From Methanococcoides sp. (GTDB lineage Archaea; Halobacteriota; Methanosarcinia; Methanosarcinales; Methanosarcinaceae), in NCBI GenBank assembly GCA_021108185.1, contig JAIORJ010000094.1, positions 24,670 to 88,669 of the forward strand: a stretch of 64,000 nucleotides of DNA, written 5' to 3'. How positions within the stretch are numbered: position 1 is the first letter of the stretch; each line of letters begins with the position of its first letter. The translations under genes and the position numbers were made by a program. This document shows, piece by piece, positions 52,556-61,803 of this stretch. The notes beneath the pieces were generated by a model that had not been told where the DNA came from, did no database searches, and saw only the letters and a list, made by a program, of their open reading frames with translations.

Positions 52556-53851
52556 ATGATAATAAGTATAGACGATACCGATTCCAGAGAAGGAATGTGC
52601 ACCACCTATCTTTGTGCAATACTGATGGACGAGCTGAAAGAATACGGAAACATCAGAGGAAGCCCTATACTTATACGCCTCAATCCCACCATTCCTTACA
52701 AGACCCGTGGTAATGCTTCAACCGCTTTTGAAATAACAACATCAGAACCGGAAAAGGTAATGGAACATGTCATCTCAAGGGTCGACGAACTTTCTGAACT
52801 GCAGAGCGAGATGACAAATCCCGGAGTGGTATTCATACCCGAGGACCGATCTGAGAAAGTTAAAGAAGAGCTCGGTGAATTTTTCCTGAAAGCGGTGCGT
52901 GAGGTATTGCAAATAGAGGATGCAAAGAACCTTATCGCTAATCTGGACCTGCCTTCAAGAGGATGGAAGAATGGAAGAGGGCTTATCGGTGCTCTTGCTG
53001 CCTGCGGAGCCATGCTGAACCCGGGATGGGACCATACGTACGAATATCTCGCATATCGCGAGAAGAATGCCTGGGGAACAAAACGCCAGGTCGATGAGGA
53101 AAGTGTGAAAGAAGCAGACCTTGCGACCTACCCGAATACATGGGACACAGTAGATATTGCGAACAATGCAGTGGTATGCATACCCCATGCAGGAGATCCC
53201 GTTCTTTTTGGAGTTCGAGGAAATGGCATTGAGCCTGTCACCATAACATCCCGGATGATAATTTCGGAACCTGTTGAAAGATATGCGATCTATAAGACCG
53301 ATCAAGGGACAGACCTTCACCTTATTCCAGTGGAGAGGATAGCAGACATAAAGGACATGCACTCCTATACCATTGAAGCAACAGTGGATACTCGACCGGA
53401 AACGATAAGGGGAGGACATACGATCATTTCAGTTCGTGACGATGAAGGAGATGAGATGGACTGTGCAGCCTACGAACCTACCAAGAACTTCCGCGAATTG
53501 GTACGCAAATTCCTGCCCGGAGACAGGATAGTGTTCTCAGGAAGTGTGAAGAACAACACTCTGAACATCGAAAAGCTGAATATAATAAGCCTGGTCCGGG
53601 AACAAGAGTCGGTCAATCCTACATGTTCCGAATGTGGAAAAAGGATGAAATCCGCAGGAAAGGGGCAGGGTTACCGCTGCAAGAAATGTGGCACTAAAGC
53701 AGATCTATCTGAGCTTGTCGAGATCAAAAGAGGGATAGAGACAGGAATGTATGAGGTTCCGCCCTGTGCGAGAAGACACCTTGCAAAACCCCTTGTCAGA
53801 TGCCAGGAAAAAGAGAGCGAAAAGGATGGGAAAGTGTTCCCATCAAGATAA
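52556..53851 (+). CDS. tiaS: tRNA(Ile2) 2-agmatinylcytidine synthetase
   Basis: Attaches agmatine to C34 of tRNA-Ile2 so it reads AUA; archaea-specific and essential. 431 residues. SIDDTDSREGMCTTYL at the N-terminus, NPTIPYKTRGNA, SRGWKNGRGLIGALAA and an OB-like nucleic-acid domain, then a C-terminal zinc ribbon (CSECGKRMKS, RCKKCG) are characteristic. The agmatine substrate would come from the PdaD encoded at 20.3 kb. The last 9 bp overlap the convergent nadE gene. Confidence 0.95.
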   Translation: MIISIDDTDSREGMCTTYLCAILMDELKEYGNIRGSPILIRLNPTIPYKTRGNASTAFEITTSEPEKVMEHVISRVDELSELQSEMTNPGVVFIPEDRSEKVKEELGEFFLKAVREVLQIEDAKNLIANLDLPSRGWKNGRGLIGALAACGAMLNPGWDHTYEYLAYREKNAWGTKRQVDEESVKEADLATYPNTWDTVDIANNAVVCIPHAGDPVLFGVRGNGIEPVTITSRMIISEPVERYAIYKTDQGTDLHLIPVERIADIKDMHSYTIEATVDTRPETIRGGHTIISVRDDEGDEMDCAAYEPTKNFRELVRKFLPGDRIVFSGSVKNNTLNIEKLNIISLVREQESVNPTCSECGKRMKSAGKGQGYRCKKCGTKADLSELVEIKRGIETGMYEVPPCARRHLAKPLVRCQEKESEKDGKVFPSR

Positions 53852-54634
53852 CCAGTCATCACGAAGATCATCAAGGTGTGCTATCGGAGGAGTAGCTCTT
53901 TTGTGAAGATTACTCCTGACACGTAGCAGAATGGAATTGATATCCTCCATTGGAACCCCGAGTTTCAAATGCACGCGTTCCTGTCCCTCTCCTGCAAGAA
54001 TTGGCTGAAGCACTTTATCGATGGTCTCATAAGAAACTCCAAGGTCATCTTCATCGGTCTGACCCTCCCAGAGTCCTGCAGATGGTGCTTTTTCCAGAAT
54101 GCTCTCCGGGACACCCAGAATCTTTGACATTTCCCATACTTCGGTCTTGTAAAGATCACCTATGGGTTCCATATCAACCCCTCCATCACCGTATTTTGTG
54201 AAATAACCAAGTAATATCTCACTCTTGTTACCGGTCCCCATCACTACTCTGCCAAGCATGTTAGCATAGTAGTAGAGCATGGACATCCTGATCCTTGCCT
54301 TAAGGTTACCATCGATATAAGCAGATGTATCTTCGATATCCGGCATTGCTGATCTGTAGCTTTCAAGGACATTGGTGATGTCTACCACCTTAAGGTCAAT
54401 ACCAAGAGCTTCTGCGACCTTTTTAGCATCCTCTATTTCAGACTCCGGAGTTGAAGCTTCCGGCATGTATATACCAAGAACGTTCTCAGCACCCAACGCT
54501 TCGACGGACAGGTATGCCACCAGTGCAGAATCGATGCCTCCGCTTATACCTACAACAGCACCTTCAATTCCCGTCCCTTCCAGTTTCTTCCCAATAAAAT
54601 CGATGATGATATCTTTTGCTTTTATAATATCCAT
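53843..54634 (-). CDS. nadE: NAD+ synthetase, ammonia-dependent type
   Basis: Last step of NAD synthesis: deamido-NAD + NH3 + ATP to NAD. 263 residues. The PP-loop SGGIDSALVAYL, the GTGNKSEILLGYFTKYGDGGVDMEPIG block and ATPPIAHL at the end are conserved. No glutaminase domain is fused, so ammonia or a separate subunit supplies nitrogen. It overlaps convergent tiaS by 9 bp. Confidence 0.95.
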   Translation of the reverse strand: MDIIKAKDIIIDFIGKKLEGTGIEGAVVGISGGIDSALVAYLSVEALGAENVLGIYMPEASTPESEIEDAKKVAEALGIDLKVVDITNVLESYRSAMPDIEDTSAYIDGNLKARIRMSMLYYYANMLGRVVMGTGNKSEILLGYFTKYGDGGVDMEPIGDLYKTEVWEMSKILGVPESILEKAPSAGLWEGQTDEDDLGVSYETIDKVLQPILAGEGQERVHLKLGVPMEDINSILLRVRSNLHKRATPPIAHLDDLRDDWLS

Positions 54635-54804
54635 AGTACCAAGGTCCAGATGATGATCAAGTATTTGTGTATATAATAGTGGTCTCTACTATATTCACAG
54701 TACATATTTAGATTTCCTGTTAAACTTTTTTTAAAAAATGAGCGAACATAGTCTTAAATATAGTAGAGAGAATATTTATATAAATATATTCAGCAGGTGC
54801 TATA

Positions 54805-56169
54805 ATGAAACAAATGAGTTCGGAGATACATGCCCTTGATACAATTTTAAAAGGCGGGTTCCCAAAGCCCTCTGCGATCCTGCTAGCAGGTCCAGCAGGT
54901 TCTGGAAAGACCACACTTGCAATGCAATCCATTTTCAACGCCGCTGAAAAAAATGAGAAATGCATGTATGTTACATCATTGAATGAACCAATTTCAATGG
55001 TCAATAAATTCATGTCAAAGCTGAATTTCTACAATATCTCCCTGCTTTCCTCCGGCTCCATGAACTACATCCCCATCGGCACCGAGACCCTTGATAAAGG
55101 GATATATACATTCATGTGGAACCTGGAAGAGTCCATTGAAAAAATAAAACCCGACCGAATTGTCATTGATCCAATAACGACCATCGGAAGCACTCTTGAT
55201 GAAGAAGCAAAACGACGTTTCTACTATGACCTTTTCCTGCGTATGAAAAAATGGGATGCTCTGGTCATAGCGATCGGAGAGTTCACCGGAGACGAGCTCC
55301 TGAAAAGTGACCTGAGCCACGTAGCAGATGGTATTATCTATCTTTCCAATGATGAAGCCAATAAACGTCGAGTACACCACCTCGAGGTCTTAAAGCTCAG
55401 AGGACAAGGCTACATAAGTGGAAAACATCCATTTTCAATAACTGAAGAAGGTATTATACTTCACCGACAGGAACTTACCGAAATGGAGATACCTCATTTT
55501 ACAGACCGTATCTCAACAGGGACAAAAGGGCTTGACATAATGACCGGAAATGGCGTTATCAGAGGCACTTCAACCCTTGTCACCGGAGGTTGCGGTACCG
55601 GGAAAACCACCATAGGAACACATTTCATTGCAGAAGGGGCAAGGATTGAAGAACCTGGAATGATAGTTTCATTTATAGAATCCGAAGAACAGACCCTTAC
55701 AAATGCAAGTTCCATTGACCATGACATAAAGGAGCTTGTAAGTTCAGGTGCCATAAAAGTTGTCTTCACCAGCATGTCAGCCATTGAAGCCGGGGAGCAT
55801 GCCATAAACTTACGATCTATCATCAAAAAAGAGAACATCAAGCGTATTTTTGTAGACGATGTGAACGTATTCTCCGACCTTATGACACCCCTGGATGCAA
55901 AGGACCATATCAAATTACTTTCAGAGATGTTCAGATCAAATGGTGTCACCTCAATGTTCGCACAAAGGACCGACAACATTAATGGAATGCATGATATCGA
56001 AGATTATGGAATGGATACTTCAGTACTGCTTTCGTTAAAAGAGGAAGAAGACCATATCGACAAGACCATAACTGTCATCAAAATGCGCGGAAGCTCTCAT
56101 GACAAAGGAATAAGGAAATTTGAAATAAGGGATACCGGAGTAGACATCATGTTGCCGTCATCGGATTAA
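54805..56169 (+). CDS. Double-domain KaiC-like ATPase
   Basis: 454 residues with two RecA/KaiC domains. Domain 1 has Walker A GPAGSGKT (29-36) and Walker B-like RIVIDPI; domain 2 has GGCGTGKT (261-268) and IKRIFVDDVN. Archaeal KaiC-like proteins act in signalling and motility rather than clocks, often as phosphorylated ATPases. No KaiA/KaiB or chemotaxis gene is nearby. AGGTG precedes ATG 54805. It is upstream of the Nob1 gene by 70 bp, same strand. Confidence 0.88.
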   Translation: MKQMSSEIHALDTILKGGFPKPSAILLAGPAGSGKTTLAMQSIFNAAEKNEKCMYVTSLNEPISMVNKFMSKLNFYNISLLSSGSMNYIPIGTETLDKGIYTFMWNLEESIEKIKPDRIVIDPITTIGSTLDEEAKRRFYYDLFLRMKKWDALVIAIGEFTGDELLKSDLSHVADGIIYLSNDEANKRRVHHLEVLKLRGQGYISGKHPFSITEEGIILHRQELTEMEIPHFTDRISTGTKGLDIMTGNGVIRGTSTLVTGGCGTGKTTIGTHFIAEGARIEEPGMIVSFIESEEQTLTNASSIDHDIKELVSSGAIKVVFTSMSAIEAGEHAINLRSIIKKENIKRIFVDDVNVFSDLMTPLDAKDHIKLLSEMFRSNGVTSMFAQRTDNINGMHDIEDYGMDTSVLLSLKEEEDHIDKTITVIKMRGSSHDKGIRKFEIRDTGVDIMLPSSD

Positions 56170-56239
56170 ATGGTGATAGCCATACTTATAAGCCTGGAGA
56201 AATATCTATGATATCAAACAGGCTTGAAACCATACGAAC

Positions 56240-56719
56240 ATGACATTCTATATTACAGATTCCGCAGTTTTCATCTATGGATATGATGGCGACACATCGT
56301 TGTTCATCACTGTGCCTTCCGTAAAGGACGAAATGAAGAGCCGGGAAGCAATGATGCGATTTGAGATCGCTTGTGAGACAGGTACAAGAGTTGAAGCACC
56401 TGACCCACAGGTTCGCAAAGAGGTACTTTCAATTGCGAAAAAGACGAGGGATGTTGAAGAACTCTCATCCACAGATATAGACATTCTAACGAAGGCTCTT
56501 GAATACAAGGATAACGGGATTCTTCTCACAGATGACTATGCGGTACAGAACATGGCTTCAGTACTTGGTATTGAAGTCAAGCCCATCAGCCAGAAAAAGA
56601 TAAAGGATGTACTGGTATGGGGAAAGAAGTGTATTGCATGCTATCGGAAATTCGATGAGGGGGATGATTGCCCCGTCTGCGGCTCTCTTTTGAAGAAGGT
56701 CAGGAAAAGAAAACTATAA
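56240..56719 (+). CDS. nob1: rRNA maturation endonuclease Nob1
   Basis: 159 residues: N-terminal PIN domain (ITDSAVFIYG, late DDYAVQNMASVLGI) and C-terminal zinc ribbon (CIACYRKF and CPVCG). Nob1 cleaves the 3' end of 16S precursor in small-subunit assembly. PIN-domain acidic residues (D7, D88-type, D101-type) are present. It is short, typical of archaea. It is followed 64 bp later by gfcR. Confidence 0.9.
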   Translation: MTFYITDSAVFIYGYDGDTSLFITVPSVKDEMKSREAMMRFEIACETGTRVEAPDPQVRKEVLSIAKKTRDVEELSSTDIDILTKALEYKDNGILLTDDYAVQNMASVLGIEVKPISQKKIKDVLVWGKKCIACYRKFDEGDDCPVCGSLLKKVRKRKL

Positions 56720-56783
56720 CCATAGAGATGTACTATAACTATTTTAGAAGGTTAAAACTAATTAATATTTCAGCTGGGATAAT

Positions 56784-57395
56784 ATGAAGAACATAGAAGA
56801 ATTGATCCTAAAAGCGGTTGAACTGCAATCAAATGGCCTTGTTACAGGCCAGATAGCAAATGAGCTTAACGTGTCCAGGGAAACGGTCACATGGCTTTTG
56901 ACACGCTCAAAGAAAGATGTTGTAGCACCTGCACCAAAGGATATCTCTGTTACATGGAACAGTGTCGGGCAGAGTTCATACAGATTAAGATGCATCTCAC
57001 AGGCACTTTGTGATATGGTGATCGAGAAACTGGAAAGGACACAACAGGATGCTGACCTTGTGATCGGCATAGGGCTTAGTGGAATTCCTATCGCCACCAT
57101 GATGGCCGAAGAACTGGAGATCGATTTCGCGATCTTCCATGACTATGATGACCAGAAAGGAAAGACCAATCAAAGAGGCATCTTTAGCCGGAATTTCGCT
57201 GATGTCGAGGGAAAGAAGTGCATCATCGTGGATGATGTGGTGTCATCAGGCGCCACTGTTACAGACGTTGCTGAACAGCTTCGTGAGGTTGGTGCAACCC
57301 CGATCGCAGTTGCAGTTATCGTTGACAAGATGAATGCTGATATGATCGCCAATGTGCCTATGAGCTCACTGGTCCGTATCACACGTGTAGATTAA
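56784..57395 (+). CDS. gfcR: GfcR-type regulator (HTH-PRTase fusion)
   Basis: 203 residues. Residues 1-50 are a winged or simple HTH ([18 protein letters not shown]); the rest is a type I phosphoribosyltransferase fold with the PRPP loop [18 protein letters not shown]. In Haloferax the homologue GfcR activates glycolytic genes; the PRTase fold may sense a metabolite rather than catalyse. The target in methanogens is not established. It is followed by a hairpin terminator that may be used from both sides. Confidence 0.88.
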   Translation: MKNIEELILKAVELQSNGLVTGQIANELNVSRETVTWLLTRSKKDVVAPAPKDISVTWNSVGQSSYRLRCISQALCDMVIEKLERTQQDADLVIGIGLSGIPIATMMAEELEIDFAIFHDYDDQKGKTNQRGIFSRNFADVEGKKCIIVDDVVSSGATVTDVAEQLREVGATPIAVAVIVDKMNADMIANVPMSSLVRITRVD

Positions 57396-57420
57396 AAAGG
57401 GAAAGCTCCCTTTTCTTTTT
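57395..57420 (+). terminator. Hairpin plus T-tract terminator after gfcR
   Basis: AAAAGGGA-AAGC-TCCCTTTT forms an 8-bp stem and runs into CTTTTTTG. It begins at the stop codon of gfcR. The reverse strand continues into TTTTTAAT, so it could also end the opposing DHH gene. Confidence 0.65.
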
Positions 57421-57461
57421 TGTTTCTTTTGTTTTTTAAAATAAGAAATGGATGAGAGATC

Positions 57462-59585
57462 TCACTCTACACCCACTGAACCGATCTTTTCGACCAGTTT
57501 GGAAAGCACTTCGGAACGCATGCCTTCTACGAACTTTATACTTCCAACTACAAGGTGTCCGCCGCCATTCACACCAGCGCCTACGATCTCTTCGTGAAGT
57601 TCACGGACCATCTGTGGAATGTTCATCAGAACTCCTTTTGAGCGTATCACTGCAAAATCAGGACCGTAACCGATGGTAATTACCGGCCTTCCTTCGAGTT
57701 TCTGACACATGCGGTCATGCACTTCACCGGAGGTCTTGCCTGGTGCCGGGAATGTGAACTTGTGAGCGTAGTTCTCGACATCCAGCACGTTCAGTACAGC
57801 AGTGTTGGGTAGATCCTCCGACTTCACGTTCGGCATACAGGCATCGAGCTGTTCTGAGATCATGGCATTTGCCTGCTCACATAATAGTTTCACGATATCG
57901 TTATGCCTCTTGTGGTCACCAAGGTCCATAAGGTCATCAACGATGCCCCTGCCATTAGCGAACTTGAGCCAGTATGCTTCAAAATCAAGTGCAAGTGCCA
58001 TCTCTTTAAGGTCCTGCAGAGAATACCTATCAGCAACAAGCTGCTTGTAAGCTTCAGCTTCCGGTGCTTCAGAACGGTCACCCACTGCAGCAATAGCAGG
58101 AAGATGTTTGATCACATCTGTCACATCCGGGTTGATCATACGGGCAACTTCCGTGGCCAACATTCCTGCAGTCATACCGAAATCCCCACCCACGTGAGCA
58201 GGATTCACATGACCAAGCAGATACTGGTCAACGATCTCATCGGGATGGTGGTGATCAACTACGACCATGTCAATACCATAGACCTGTGCCTGCCTCATGG
58301 CTGGAACATCCTCTTCTGTGGAACCGTTGTCCACCATTACAACCAGTGGAAGTTTCTGTCCGTGTCTTGCAGCATCCTCAAGTGCAAAGGATATATCCTT
58401 GGTGACATCCGGAAGTTCATAGAATGGAGCCTTTGAGGGCGCTCTCTTATAATAGTGATATTCTGCATCAGGGCCGTTCACTTCCCTTATCATAGGGAGG
58501 ATGGCCTTTTCGATAGCTACTGCCGCGGTCATTCCATCAGCATCGGCATGGTGACGTAAAAGGATCGGCTTTGACCTTATAATAGCTCTCTTGATCTCCT
58601 TTGCGACTTTACGCATTGCAGGTCGAAGCTTTTCAAGGATCTCGCTCTCAACAAGGAACTCAATGTCGGAAGGCTCAGCCCTCTGATCAATGGTCTCATC
58701 GATGCGCTTCTTGACAGCTACTTCTTTTTCACCGGTCAGATGTTTCATGCTTCTGACCTCCAACTGGAGCCTGTCACCACGGGAGGTAACTTCACCGGTT
58801 GCGGTAATTATCATGTCTGCATCGATCTCTGGAAAAGCACGTGTACCGGCACTCTCAAAAGCAGCACAGGAAATAAGCCCGTCTTCATCGGAAATTGTGA
58901 AGATAGTAGGGCCTGCGGTCTGCTTTACCTGAATTACCTCACCTTCGATCTTTACAAGTTTACCAGTAAAACTGCCAAGTTCGGTCGATCTTCTTATAGA
59001 AATGCTCTTCTCAACCTCTACTGTCTGGTAATCTTTGATAACCCGGGGGATCAGATCCATTTTACCATCACGTCTGATCTCTTTTACCTGCACGATCACC
59101 GGAGCTTTTTCTTCAAGCTTGATGTTGAGATTGCTTGAATGGATCAAACCACGTAAATTGGAATTCAGATCAACGAATACACCAAAGTCCGCATGATTAT
59201 TTACTTTAGCAAGGTACATCTTGCCCACTTCCAGCTCATCCTGATTGCAGGAATTATCAAGAACATGTACGATCTCGATCTTACCGCAGGCAATACAAGC
59301 TTCCTTGCCATCTATGGGTCCAGCAATAGGCTTGTCACAGACATCACATCTATAAGAAGCACCCTTACCATTACATGCAGGACATTGTTTTCTTACTTCA
59401 ATTTCTCCGCTTCCACCGCATTTGGAACATACTGAACCCTCATTCAGGAAATTTTTCACATCATTTTGAGAAAGATCCATCAGATTTACGGATTTTATTT
59501 TTCCTGAACCTTTGCATTCAGGACATTTTTCAGTAGAAAGGACCTCGTATCCCTTCCCTCCACATTCGTTACACTCATCTCTCAT
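57462..59585 (-). CDS. Multidomain DHH (RecJ-like) phosphoesterase with zinc finger, S1 and OB domains
   Basis: 707 residues. DnaJ-type zinc fingers at about 3-70 (CNECGGKGYE, CPECKGSG, CSKCGGSG, CPACNGKG) and a further CDVC/CIAC pair. An S1 domain follows (GKMYLAKVNNHADFGVFVDL) with an OB fold around 205-290, then the DHH domain with HHADADGMTAA, VDNGST and VDHHHPDE and a DHHA1-type GGGHLVVG end. Archaeal RecJ/GAN-type proteins process single-stranded DNA or RNA; this fusion is a methanogen form. ATG 59585 is used. Confidence 0.85.
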   Translation of the reverse strand: MRDECNECGGKGYEVLSTEKCPECKGSGKIKSVNLMDLSQNDVKNFLNEGSVCSKCGGSGEIEVRKQCPACNGKGASYRCDVCDKPIAGPIDGKEACIACGKIEIVHVLDNSCNQDELEVGKMYLAKVNNHADFGVFVDLNSNLRGLIHSSNLNIKLEEKAPVIVQVKEIRRDGKMDLIPRVIKDYQTVEVEKSISIRRSTELGSFTGKLVKIEGEVIQVKQTAGPTIFTISDEDGLISCAAFESAGTRAFPEIDADMIITATGEVTSRGDRLQLEVRSMKHLTGEKEVAVKKRIDETIDQRAEPSDIEFLVESEILEKLRPAMRKVAKEIKRAIIRSKPILLRHHADADGMTAAVAIEKAILPMIREVNGPDAEYHYYKRAPSKAPFYELPDVTKDISFALEDAARHGQKLPLVVMVDNGSTEEDVPAMRQAQVYGIDMVVVDHHHPDEIVDQYLLGHVNPAHVGGDFGMTAGMLATEVARMINPDVTDVIKHLPAIAAVGDRSEAPEAEAYKQLVADRYSLQDLKEMALALDFEAYWLKFANGRGIVDDLMDLGDHKRHNDIVKLLCEQANAMISEQLDACMPNVKSEDLPNTAVLNVLDVENYAHKFTFPAPGKTSGEVHDRMCQKLEGRPVITIGYGPDFAVIRSKGVLMNIPQMVRELHEEIVGAGVNGGGHLVVGSIKFVEGMRSEVLSKLVEKIGSVGVE

Positions 59586-59699
59586 TTGTATCAAGTCTTA
59601 ATTGTTTATGTTAGATTTATGTCTTTGCGTAACATTGGATTACCACAAGCAATAGTTTTTTATCACAGTCTCTTCCATTTAATTTGGGAGAAGTGAAAC

Positions 59700-60458
59700 A
59701 TGATAGAAGACTACATCATACCTATACTTGTCATTACAGTTATCATCTTGTCACAATCACTTAAGATGGTAAAGGAATACGAAAGGGTTGTTATTTTCAG
59801 GTTAGGAAGGCTCAGCGGCGTGAAAGGTCCGGGACTTTTCCTGATCATCCCTATCATCGATTCGGTCGTAAAGATCGATCTTCGTGTGGTCACCATCGAT
59901 GTACCAAAGCAGGCGGTCATAACAAAGGACAATGTTACTGTCGCTGTTGATGCCGTTATTTACTACAAGGTCATCAAGCCTGCTGCAGCTGTTACTGAAG
60001 TTGAGAACTACAAATTCGCAACTGCAATGCTTTCGCAGACAACGCTCAGGGATGTCATCGGCCAGATCGAGCTCGATGCCGTGCTTTCTGAACGTGAGAC
60101 CATAAACAAGGACATACAGGGATTACTTGACGCTTCCACAGACCCCTGGGGTATCAAGGTCACCGCAGTAACTCTCAGAGATGTTAGTATTGATGAGACA
60201 ATGCTACGTGCTATTGCAAAACAGGCAGAAGCAGAAAGGGAAAAGCGTGCACGTATCATTCTCTCCGAAGGAGAGTTCCTGGCAGCAGAGAAGATGAGAC
60301 AGGCAGCACAGCTCTACCAGGATATGCCAGCAGCAATTAAGTTGAGAGAGTTTCAGACAATTGCTGAAGTTGCACGTGAGAAGAACCTCATTGTAATTTC
60401 AAGTTCTTCGAACACTGCAGAGATCGCTGCCCTTTCAAAAGCATTCTCGCAGAAATAA
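59700..60458 (+). CDS. Stomatin/slipin (SPFH domain) protein
   Basis: 252 residues. An N-terminal membrane helix (YIIPILVITVIILSQSL), then the SPFH domain (YERVVIFRLGRLSG, DVPKQAVITKDNVTVAVDAVIYYKV), and a helical C-terminus (AEAEREKRARIILSEGEFLAAE). It is membrane-associated, oligomeric and paired with NfeD protease in many prokaryotes. Here it lies 12 bp before NfeD, the classic pair. Function in membrane quality control is presumed. Confidence 0.92.
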   Translation: MIEDYIIPILVITVIILSQSLKMVKEYERVVIFRLGRLSGVKGPGLFLIIPIIDSVVKIDLRVVTIDVPKQAVITKDNVTVAVDAVIYYKVIKPAAAVTEVENYKFATAMLSQTTLRDVIGQIELDAVLSERETINKDIQGLLDASTDPWGIKVTAVTLRDVSIDETMLRAIAKQAEAEREKRARIILSEGEFLAAEKMRQAAQLYQDMPAAIKLREFQTIAEVAREKNLIVISSSSNTAEIAALSKAFSQK

Positions 60459-60473
60459 ACGAGGATAAAGGTG

Positions 60474-61787
60474 ATGATGTTGAACAAAGGATCACCTATC
60501 CTTCCTTTCTTTTTTTTGGTACTATTACTGTTAATACCCTCAGTTGCTTCTGCAGAACAGACGGTCCTGGTACTGGACCTCTCAGATTCGATCACACCAG
60601 TAGCAGATGATCTTGTAATAGATGCATTGCAGATAGCAGAACAAAATGAATACGAAGCTCTTGTAATCACCCTCAACACCCCTGGCGGAGGGGTTGATGA
60701 GACCCTCAAGATAATCGAAGCCATTGATGGGTCGGATATCCCGGTAATAGGTTATGTATATCCCGAAGGAACAAAAGCGTGGTCTGCAGGCACGCTGATA
60801 TTGCTTGGGACGGACGTTGCAGCAATGGCACCACATACTATTATCGGTTCTGCCCAACCTGTATCAGTATCCCCCCAGGGCATAGAGCCTATCGAGGACG
60901 ATAAGATAGTAAATGCACTAGTGGCCCTTGCAAAAACAAAAGCAAAACAGCATGGTCGCAATGAAACAACCGCAGAGAAGTTCATTACGGAAAATCTGAA
61001 CCTGAATGCGGAAGAAGCATTGGAAGCAGGAGTTATCGAGTATGTTGCATCTGATATTGATGACCTTCTTGAGCAGGTGGATGGTCAGACGATCAAAGGA
61101 AAGGTGCTGAACACCAAAGGTGCTACCATTGAGAACTATAGACCTTCCTTAAGATTGAGCTTTATGGACATCATATCGGACCCGATCATTTCCTCACTTC
61201 TCATCATGCTCGGTATATACGGCATCGTTATCGGCATTTCCAATCCCGGAGCAGGTGCAGAGATATTTGGAGTTGTTGCAATATCACTTGGACTTGTGGG
61301 AATGGGATTCGATGTGAATATCGCAGCTATCTTCCTGATATTGCTCGGGGTGATACTGTTCGTTCTCGAATTGCAGGCGCCTGGATTCGGTATATTTGGA
61401 ATTGCCGGACTTGTATGCCTGATCGCCGGAAGCATCTTCCTGGTTCCCATGGACTTCCCCAGATGGTACACCCCTGCTGATGTACAGCGGTCGATGATAA
61501 TCGCGATCGTGACACCTACCATCGTCATGGGCATCCTTTTTGTGTTCGTCTTCTATAAAGTGCTCGAGGTAAGACACAAAAAACCTGTGATCGGCGAAGA
61601 ACCCATCGGAGAAATGGCAAATGCCATAGAGGACATCAAAGCAGGAACAGAAGGTTTTGTCAGGTACAAAGGAGAATACTGGAAAGCAAAAGTGGAAGAG
61701 GATATCAGCGATGGAGATAAAGTGGAGATCACTGATGTACAGGGACCTCTCTTTATTGTTAAAAAAGTAGAAGAGGAGGGAAAGTGA
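60474..61787 (+). CDS. NfeD family protease, stomatin partner
   Basis: About 437 residues. A signal peptide (ILPFFFLVLLLLIPSVASA), a ClpP-like serine protease domain with NTPGGG and the Ser in GTKAWSAGTLILL plus Lys in the later helix, four membrane helices, and a C-terminal OB-fold NfeD domain. It cleaves the C-terminus of partner stomatins in Pyrococcus. GTG/ATG/ATG/TTG starts between 60471 and 60480 are all possible; AGGTGAT at 60469-60475 favours the TTG 60480. Coupled to the slipin gene. Confidence 0.9.
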   Translation: MMLNKGSPILPFFFLVLLLLIPSVASAEQTVLVLDLSDSITPVADDLVIDALQIAEQNEYEALVITLNTPGGGVDETLKIIEAIDGSDIPVIGYVYPEGTKAWSAGTLILLGTDVAAMAPHTIIGSAQPVSVSPQGIEPIEDDKIVNALVALAKTKAKQHGRNETTAEKFITENLNLNAEEALEAGVIEYVASDIDDLLEQVDGQTIKGKVLNTKGATIENYRPSLRLSFMDIISDPIISSLLIMLGIYGIVIGISNPGAGAEIFGVVAISLGLVGMGFDVNIAAIFLILLGVILFVLELQAPGFGIFGIAGLVCLIAGSIFLVPMDFPRWYTPADVQRSMIIAIVTPTIVMGILFVFVFYKVLEVRHKKPVIGEEPIGEMANAIEDIKAGTEGFVRYKGEYWKAKVEEDISDGDKVEITDVQGPLFIVKKVEEEGK

Positions 61788-61803
61788 TACTCACTTTCCT
61801 TTT
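61779..61803. terminator. Bidirectional hairpin terminator between nfeD and the PurM-like gene
   Basis: GGAAAGTGA-TAC-TCACTTTCC is a perfect 9-bp stem. It contains the stop codons of both convergent genes. A T-rich TTTTATC follows on the plus strand. Confidence 0.7.
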
